A stretch of 64,000 nucleotides of DNA from contig OV884058.1 in the NCBI GenBank assembly GCA_930367215.1, positions 167,444,478 to 167,508,477 on the forward strand, given 5' to 3'. Origin of the DNA: Pollenia angustigena (lineage: Eukaryota > Arthropoda > Insecta > Diptera > Polleniidae). Each line of letters opens with the position of its first letter. Position 1 is the first letter of the stretch. The position numbers and the translations under genes were made by a program. The notes beneath the pieces are model-generated. The model made no database searches. It saw nothing but the letters and a program-made list of their open reading frames with translations, and was not told where the DNA came from. Positions 56,916-64,000 of the stretch are shown here, piece by piece.

Positions 56916-59900
56916 CCCTACGATTCATAACCGGGTAGCCGTGTACCTTTTTTGACTTTAAAATGCTGCTGTGCCTATAATTTTTGAGATATGGACATAA
57001 AACTCCGAATCATGAGAGATTTTGGCTAAACTAAGATTTAAATACGAAAAAATTCAAAATATTTTCAATATTTTCTTTAAAAAATGATTTTAAATGTTTT
57101 ACCCCCATAAACACACAACCGGGTCCCCGGGTACCCTAATGCAATTCCTATGTAAATGCCTGACATGTAAATGAAAAAAGTTTTTTTTGTGTTGTTTTTA
57201 TTGGAAATAAATGTCTTTTTTATTTATTTTATCATATTTTATATATATTATATTATAATTCATCCGAATCACTATCGTTGTTATTGTGGCAATTGTAGCA
57301 TTTAGTAATTGTTATGGCGTGCTCATCGCATATCGGCGTGCTACATATGCTGCAATTTTTTCTAGTTTTTCTTCTGCGCTTCTGAGATGTTGACGGACCT
57401 GCAGCACAAAGCACACTCTCCAACGGCCTTCCGATGATGCTTTCAATTGCATTTTTTGTTGAAAATTGGCGCACGCTTTGCACATTTGAAATTCTATTTT
57501 CTATAACAGGAATGCACAGGTTTTCTGCCAGTTGACGCAGGAAATTCTTCCTGCGCGTCGTGGTGTATCGTGCAGTTGGATTATTTCCATAATATATGAT
57601 GTGTGATGCAAATGCACTCACATCAATGATGTTATAGAAAAATGCCATCGGCCATCTTCTTGTTTGTCGCTGGGTCGTGTATTCTTGGAGCGTTTGGTCC
57701 ATTACGTCCAACCCACCTTTTGTTTGATTTTAAAAATTTATAATTTCTGGTTTCCCATTCTCGTCAATTTGTGCATCATCATGCATACTAGAAAGAAGGA
57801 TGACCGAGTTGGACTTCCGCTGCTTATATGAGAGCAGTGTTACGTTGTCGTAGAAGCCAAATAAACTTGAACCAACGTCTTTTTTTTTGTCTTCTTTCAT
57901 CTCCGCAGGGATGTAAGCTTTGTTGCGGCGGAGTGTACCCACAATGCTGAGCTTTTCTACTTTTAGTTGCCTAGCCAACGGCAGCGTCGTAAAAAAATTA
58001 TCCATTGTTATATTTCGTCCGCTACCGTAGTATGGCCCATCTCTCACCACTCTTTCGCCAACACCAACTTCACGACCAGTTTCTTGTTTGCCAGTATATA
58101 TTTGGCCATGAAGTGGATATGAGTTTTTGGCATCGCAAATCCACCATACTTTTATGCCATATTTTGCTGGCTTCGAGGGTATATATTGGGTGAATTTGGT
58201 TCTACCACGGTATGGATATAATTGTTCATCAATGGTCAAATATTCTGATGGCACATAATATCTGGCAAGATTTGCATTGAGCATTATCCAAATATCGCGA
58301 ATTGGCGCCGCTTTGTCTTGACGCTGCCGCTCTACCCGTGTTCTGGGGTCGTCAAACCGCATAAAACGCAGCAAATCGAAAAACCTGTTTATTCCCATGG
58401 TGGCGCGGAATATTGGGTGAGCCTGTGACGTCCACAAATCTCTTGCGTTTTCGTCATTAGAATGATTTGTGCCAGCCATCAAAATCATTCCAATGAACGC
58501 ATAAATTTCGTTGATTGTCGTGTCTTTCCACTTCAACTGACGTCTATTGGGATTCGCTTCATTGTACGCATTATATGTGGCATGCGCTTTTCTATTTGTG
58601 TGGCGCACTATTATATCCACCATTTCCACTGTGAGGTATGATTTGAAACACTGCAAAGGCGTCATATTTTCAGTAATCCGCGCTGGACCACAGCGGTCTC
58701 TGAATATATTGTGGCTTCTCACTTGTTGGCAACTACGTGGTGTTCGCTGCCATTGTGTGCCGTCACGTGCAGTCATGTAGTCTGCTGGGTTTGTTGTTGG
58801 TGCATCTTCTTGCATATCATCATCTTCACTTTCATCATCAAAGAAAATTTCCTCTGGTGCGTCAATAGCAGCTGCAATTTCGTTTGCGTTGTCAACATTC
58901 AAATCTTCATTCTCTGATTCCGAAACTTCGCCAGTATAGGCCACATTTTCTTCATGTTGGTCTTCCTCAGGGTCCACTTCAAGGTCCTCATCTTGAGTCA
59001 CTTCCTCAAATAAACGTTGAATATATGTGCTTCTTGCTTCATCACTCAAATTCCAGTATTCCCTTGTAGACAAATATCGGTCGTTGCGGCTCATTTTTCA
59101 CCAACTTCACTGTTCAAATATTCAACACAGACTGGCGAAGCAAATGAAATATTTCAATTTTACGACACAAATGAACATCTGCTACCTAATTCAAAAGCAA
59201 TTAAGCAAGTAGGTACCGAAAATAAGCAAAATAAGCAAATAAACAACCCTTACATAAAACCAGTTTCTGCCTACTTGTGTCGCTTTAGGTACTTATATAC
59301 GAACAGAAACCAGTTTTTTTTCCAAATATCAAATTTGTACAGTTGAGATAAAAAACAAAACTATCAAAGACAGAAATGTAGTCCTTACAGAGCCATGAAC
59401 ACCGATATACAAAATGTTATGATCGGACTTAAAATGGCGACACAGTGAACAAAAAACTCAAAGGGCCGTATTTGTAGGCGTGGCAAAAAAATAAAAAAAT
59501 AATTTTTGGAATTCTTTTTATGTTATCTTTAATCCTGACAAAAAAATTTTTTTTCGAACCACTCTAAAGCTCATACACCATATGAAATCGAATATGTAGT
59601 CCTTAATTTTGCACATTGCTTTTTCGCATCTACCACACATTTGATTCAAACTTGATTTATTTAATTCAGAACATATCATTTATAGAATTTTTTTTTTTGA
59701 TATTTTGTCCTATTTGAAAAAGAAAACAAGAATTTGGTCGGGCCAAGACGGTAATTTCATAGACTTTTACATAAAAATAGAATTTCACCCCACTAGCTTG
59801 TTCCAATCGAATCCAAATTAGTTTCATTCGATTCAGCACGCATCATTTAGACGCCCCTGTCTTTTATTATATTCGAAAAATATTGCAAGGAAAACACAAA

Positions 59901-59935
59901 TTTGGTCTGGCCAGACCAAGACGGTAATCCTAGGG
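56916..59935 (-). mobile_element. Complete piggyBac-family transposon
   Basis: 3,020 bp between TTAA at 56912-56915 and 59936-59939, the required piggyBac target. Ends CCCTACGATT (left) and CCCTAGGATTACC (right, read inward) form short inverted repeats. Subterminal repeats occur on both sides: AACCGGGT near 56930 and 57117, and GCCAAGACGGTAAT-like near 59742 and 59913. It carries a single transposase gene. The element inserted into the jockey ORF2 relic, so it is younger than that relic. Confidence 0.88.
57253..59094 (-). pseudogene. piggyBac transposase with one premature stop
   Basis: A 613-codon gene encoding a DDE_Tnp_1_7 transposase, the enzyme that cuts and rejoins at TTAA. The N terminus (about 1-105) is acidic. 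Catalytic aspartates sit at D289 (YLTIDEQLYPYRGR) and D365 (NITMDNFF), with the third pair at D463/D466 (GGLDVMDQ). The C terminus has a cysteine/histidine-rich domain (CSICSTPICDEH, CYNC). A TAA at 57730-57732 replaces codon 455, in frame, just before the third catalytic Asp; the usual residue there is Tyr. Without suppression the product lacks the third Asp and the DNA-binding tail. There is no other stop or frameshift, so loss of function is recent, or is a single sequencing error. Confidence 0.85.
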
Positions 59936-59939
59936 TTAA

Positions 59940-60378
59940 GTTCCATTAGTTTAACCTTTTGGTACTAAATACATGAACTTTTTGTTCTTTAATAAATTAA
60001 TCTTTACAAATATAAATTTTTTCTTTTCACAAATAATTGTTTTTCATGAATATTCCTAAAATGAACAACCGCGAATCTATGATGCTTTTTTAATTTTTTG
60101 ATGCCCTTACAAAAGTACAAAAGCACAAGTGTGCAATACCAATAGACAAACCTCATTGTTTTAAAAATTTTCTGTTTAAAAAACTGTAAAAAAATTATGT
60201 ATGTTGTACAAACTTAAAGTTAAAAATCTTAATTTCTAAAAAGAAAAAATCTTAAATTGAGAAAAAAAATCTTCAAATCTTATTTTGCTCAAAAAATCTT
60301 CAAAAATAAGATAAAATCTTAATTCTGGCAGCGCTGGTTGTAATCATGTCAATTTGAAGAGATCATATCGAGCCATAA
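59940..60378. other. AT-rich region without recognised gene
   Basis: I see no gene or repeat end that I can support. Confidence 0.4.
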
Positions 60379-60520
60379 GTGCCGGTTCACACATGTCAAG
60401 TTTGACTCGTCAAGTCTTGAGTTTTTAGGAGAGAGGGGAAAAGAAATGGCATTCTCTTTTCCCTTCTCTCCTAAAAGATCAAGACTTGAAGAGTCAAACT
60501 TGACTTGTGTGAACCAGCAC
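60379..60520. mobile_element. Harbinger-like MITE family B, copy 2 (142 bp)
   Basis: GTGCCGGTTCACACATGTC and GACTTGTGTGAACCAGCAC ends, flanked by TAA at 60376-60378 and 60521-60523. Same family as 4958-5089, including the internal self-complementary stem. Confidence 0.8.
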
Positions 60521-60540
60521 TAACTGCAAAATAGCTTTAA

Positions 60541-60698
60541 GCTCCAATTAGACGTGACATAACCATAACAAAACTGTATTACCATCGCCACTGTACTACC
60601 AAAAAGACATAAACATACCATACAAACCAATTAAATTTTGGTTTCTACGGTCATCGTTACGGATGTGGCATTATGGTTATGTCACGTCTAATTGGACC
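60541..60698. mobile_element. MITE with TTAA flanks (158 bp)
   Basis: CCAATTAGACGTGACATAAC faces its inverse at the right end, an almost perfect 27-bp terminal repeat. TTAA flanks both sides (60537-60540, 60699-60702), which suggests a piggyBac-type MITE; a TTA duplication (Harbinger) is the alternative reading. Confidence 0.7.
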
Positions 60699-61800
60699 TT
60701 AAGCCACAATAACAAACTTTTACAGGAAAAGGTTTTTTTATTTCATTTCATACAAATTTTGTATGAAGGCTGTCGCGACATGTCGCTTGAAATAAAATGT
60801 TTGCTATAAAATCGTAACGGTACCTTTTGTGAACATGATATTTTAGGAGATGATGCAAGTGTTGCCAGTAAAGTCATATATCAAAAAAAAACAAAAATTG
60901 AAAATGATGTCGGTTAAGCTTTTTCTGCGGTAAGGACTTGGTATATGAAAGAACGAAATATTGGGCTAAGTTGTAAAAATTATAAAATCAAAATTTCTGA
61001 AGACAATCTTTTTCAAAAAAATTTAATGAATTCGAAAAAAAAATTCTGTAATGACTAATTTCAACTTTATATTGTTATTCATCCACAAATATTGTCTCTC
61101 TTGTTATAAGTTAGTATTTTTATAAATTAAATAAAGTATTAAATATAAATTTTAAATGAAACAGACATAAAAAAGTTTGCTCATAAAAATGTAAATTCAT
61201 GAAAATGTTAAAATAAGCTGCTTTATTTCTTAGCTTCTTCGATGTCATCAACTTAATGTAACAACAAGAAATACGATTTTTTATTTCCTCTTAGTTTATT
61301 CTGAATACGCATTTGTTTATTTATTTTAACAAATGTTTATTTTTTTATTTTTACCCAGGAAATAAATTAGAACATATTTTAATGGCTACTAACATTATGC
61401 TTATTGTTTTTTTTATATTTATCCTTGATAAAAGCCCATAAATTTATTTCTTGTGTATTTCAAATGCTGACCTCTCAATATTTAAACGAAAAGCGTACAA
61501 TAAAATTTACAATTTCGTTTTCATTTACAATTTCTTAACAATAAAAACGTAAAAAATTGTTTTTGACTTTATTTTGTTCGTTTCACGTTTTTTTTTAACT
61601 TTGCTTGCATTATTGCCTTAAAGTATATGAGCAATTGCTTCCTTTAACTGTTTTACCGTACACCTGAGCCCGGCAAACACTGAAATATTTTAGTACTATT
61701 AGTTCGTATAGAGATCAAAGTACTCCAGCGGCAAATCTACAATTGCATTCTTAATAAACTTTTAGGCAGAGTCGCCTTCCTTAAAAAGGTTTCCAATTTA
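60699..61800. other. AT-rich region without recognised gene
   Basis: Nothing recognised apart from TTTATTTTTT-rich stretches; no convincing coding frame. Confidence 0.4.
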
Positions 61801-61814
61801 TGTTTAAAATTCGT

Positions 61815-63080
61815 TTTTCATATATATAAAAATGAAAAATGTTTGAATGTTTGTTTGTTTGTTTTTACAGTAACATTATATGAGCCCTAAAACTATAATA
61901 AGCTACTTATTTTTTCGATAGGGGCAGGGGAATTGGTACTCCCCATTGGATGCCAATATTAAATATCGCATATCTTAAGAGCCGCTGCACGCATTTTGTT
62001 GAAATTTTGGTAGTAGGATCTTCTGAGACCTAAAATTGAAACAAAATAGCAGCGGAGGAAGTGGTTCCCCAAATATGACGCCAATGTTAAATATCGCATA
62101 TCTTAAGAACGGTTATACTGAGTATGTTCAAACTTTGTAGAAGTCTCTCTTATGGTATGCTACATTATTGAAAATAAAAACAAAAAGTAGGCGCAGGGGG
62201 GAAATACCACCCATAGGATGCATAAATTAAATATCGCTTAACTGAAGAACTATTAAAGGGAGAGTCTTCAAACGTGGTTAAAGCTACCATTATGGTGAAC
62301 TATAAATTTTAATATAGAAATGGGCGGGGTAGACAGAGGAAGAGCAGTACCCCTCATAGATAGCAATATAAATAAGAGCCGCTGCACGCAGTTTGTTGAA
62401 CTTTTCGTAGTAGGATCGTCTGAGCACCAAAATTTAAATAAAATAGCATCGGGGGAAGTGGTACCCCCATAGGACGCCAATGTTTAATATCGCATATCTA
62501 AAGAACTGTTATAGTGACAATGTTCAAACTTTGCAGAAGTCACTCTTATAGTATACTACACTTTTGAAAAAAAAATAAAGCGGGTAGGCGCAGGGGGGAA
62601 ATACCTCTCATAGGATGCATATATAAAATATTTCTCAATTGAAGAACTATTAAAGGGAGAGTCTTCAAACGTGGTTAAAGCTACCATTATAGTGAACTAT
62701 AAATTTTAATATAGAAATGGGCGCGGTAGACAGAGGAGTAGCGGTACCCCTCATAGATAGAAATATAAATAAGAGCCGCTGCACGCAGTTTGTTGAACTT
62801 TTCGTAGTAGGATCGTCTAAGCAACAAAATTTAAATAAAATGGTATCGGGGGAAGTGGTACCCCCATAGGACGCCAATGTTTAATATCGCATATCTAAAG
62901 AACTGTTATAGTGAGAATGTTCAAACTTTGCAGAAGTCACTCTTATAGTATACTACACTTTTGAAAATAAAAATAAAGCGGGTAGGCGCAAGGGGGAAAT
63001 ACCTCCCATAGGATGCATATATAAAATATTTCTCAACTGAAGAAGTGGTTAAATCAATGTAGCGAAGCGCACCGGGTAAA
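61815..63080. repeat. Three-copy tandem repeat, 397-bp period
   Basis: GAGCCGCTGCACGCA starts at 61979, 62376 and 62773, exactly 397 bp apart. Units 2 and 3 are most alike. The block is preceded by a (GTTT)n stretch (TGTTTGTTTGTTTG near 61850) and ends ATGTAGCGAAGCGCACCGGG. Minus-strand frames at 62268-62480 and 62665-62877 are copies of each other within the repeat and not genes. Possibly the body of a non-autonomous helitron-like or satellite-bearing element; class unproven. Confidence 0.8.
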
Positions 63081-63389
63081 AAAAACATAAAAAACAATTG
63101 TTAAAAATAAAATACATAAAAGTTATATATAAAAATTATTCATGTAACAAACTGATCTTAAGAAAATAAACCCACACCCGAGCAAAAACCCACGCAAAAA
63201 AATAGCGGTAAACAAAATATCATTCCTTTCACGTTTCTGTTGTTTTTATTACGAATTATAAGAGATATTAAACAAACAATAACGATTTATAAGAGGCAAA
63301 GAACATTTTTTTTTGAAAGAAAATTACGAATTCGCGAGGGGACCGAAATGTATGGAAATTTTACGAATTAACGAGATTTTTTCAAGGGA

Positions 63390-63463
63390 CCGACAGTTTA
63401 ATACGAATTATCGGGAATTACGATTTATCGGGGTACGAATTATCGGGATTTGACTGTATATGA
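63390..63463. mobile_element. Possible pogo-type terminal repeat
   Basis: Read on the minus strand, CAGTCAAATCCCGATAATTC and repeated CGATAATTCG motifs resemble the ends of pogo/Tigger elements. TA follows the end. I did not find the partner end. Confidence 0.4.
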
Positions 63464-64000
63464 CTAGAAATGAGACCGTGAAATTTCGTTCAGATCGGTG
63501 CATAATTGGTTTTATAAGACTATAAATGACACTGTGCAATTTCGTGAAAATCGGTCCCTAATTTACCCTAGGCTCCACATAAACCATACTCTTGGAAAAC
63601 CGTTTAGTACGCCATAAACCGTAATAAACAATGCTATCGTAATACAATTTGGTATGTTGCAGTTTTATAAAGCTAGAAGTCACACTGCCAAATTTCGTGA
63701 ATATCGGTCTATAACTTACTGTAGGCCCGATATAAAGCCCACTTTGCTAAATTATTGCAATACGCCTAAAACCGTAGCAGATATAGATATAGGGGTAAGA
63801 TTCCTTCCAACTTAGCTGCATATGGCCATAAAAATGTCATGCAATTTTGTGATTTACGGTCCATAATTAACCTTAGATGCGATATGTAGCAGCCTTCTGA
63901 AAATCACTGTAAACGCTAAAACTAATTTAACCGCTGCACATTGGGGCCAAAAGCCTTTTTGGGGATTAATTCATAGCTCCTCAGCTACAATAGTAAGGCA
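63460..64000. repeat. Diverged tandem repeats at window end
   Basis: Three to four diverged blocks, about 170-190 bp each, share CA(C/T)TG.CAATTTCGTGA-like and ATCGGTC..TAA motifs (63530, 63680, 63830). Related sequence is at 46800-47045. The array runs off the window end. Confidence 0.5.

Noticed and set aside
58005..59346. Several plus-strand frames over the piggyBac gene
   Set aside because: Antisense shadows without domains.
62268..62877. Two similar 70-codon minus-strand frames
   Set aside because: Copies of the 397-bp tandem repeat; no domain and no coding signal beyond the repeat.

Overview
The window looks like a piece of a higher-fly (cyclorraphan Diptera, perhaps calyptrate) nuclear genome. 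This is inferred from its high AT content, short introns with standard GT..AG ends, insect odorant-receptor exons and the mix of jockey-like, gypsy-like, piggyBac, hAT and Tc1/mariner sequences. There are no bacterial operons, CRISPR arrays or rRNA/tRNA gene clusters. Host gene content is very low and most of the 64 kb is transposable-element (TE) sequence at various stages of decay.

Layout. At 1-3.3 kb there is unassigned AT-rich DNA with a SINE-like repeat. From 3.3 to 20.8 kb lie two minus-strand odorant receptor (OR) paralogs. The distal copy is intact (four exons, 19468-20817). The proximal one (3330-12543) is a pseudogene whose third intron has grown to 7.9 kb; its paralog's is 73 bp. 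That intron holds two Harbinger-like MITEs, an 895-bp tandem duplication and an internally deleted gypsy-like LTR retrotransposon (6249-11178). Between the paralogs are a jockey endonuclease relic, an unidentified 125-codon frame and a nested hAT-like insertion (15728-19240). At 21-25.4 kb are an antisense LINE relic and a (TATAATAG)n array split by a second LINE that itself carries a tRNA-derived SINE. At 25-41 kb there are many MITEs and nested DNA transposons, including a 1.39-kb foldback palindrome inside a larger hAT-like element. At 41-51 kb there are further hAT and Tc1 relics. At 51.8-60 kb lie a decayed jockey ORF1, an unusual 38-bp palindrome array broken by a hAT-like insertion, a jockey ORF2 relic, and a nearly complete piggyBac element (56916-59935) whose transposase has one premature stop. 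The last 4 kb are small MITEs, a three-copy 397-bp tandem repeat and diverged repeats.

Functionally, the only host gene I can support as intact is the odorant receptor. The rest is mainly a record of repeated TE insertion. Exact target-site duplications (TSDs) can be read for many of the insertions, and these give their nesting order. I found no clearly new biochemical system. The strongest leads are the near-intact piggyBac, the gag/protease-only gypsy derivative, the OR pair, the foldback and hairpin sequences, and the palindrome array.
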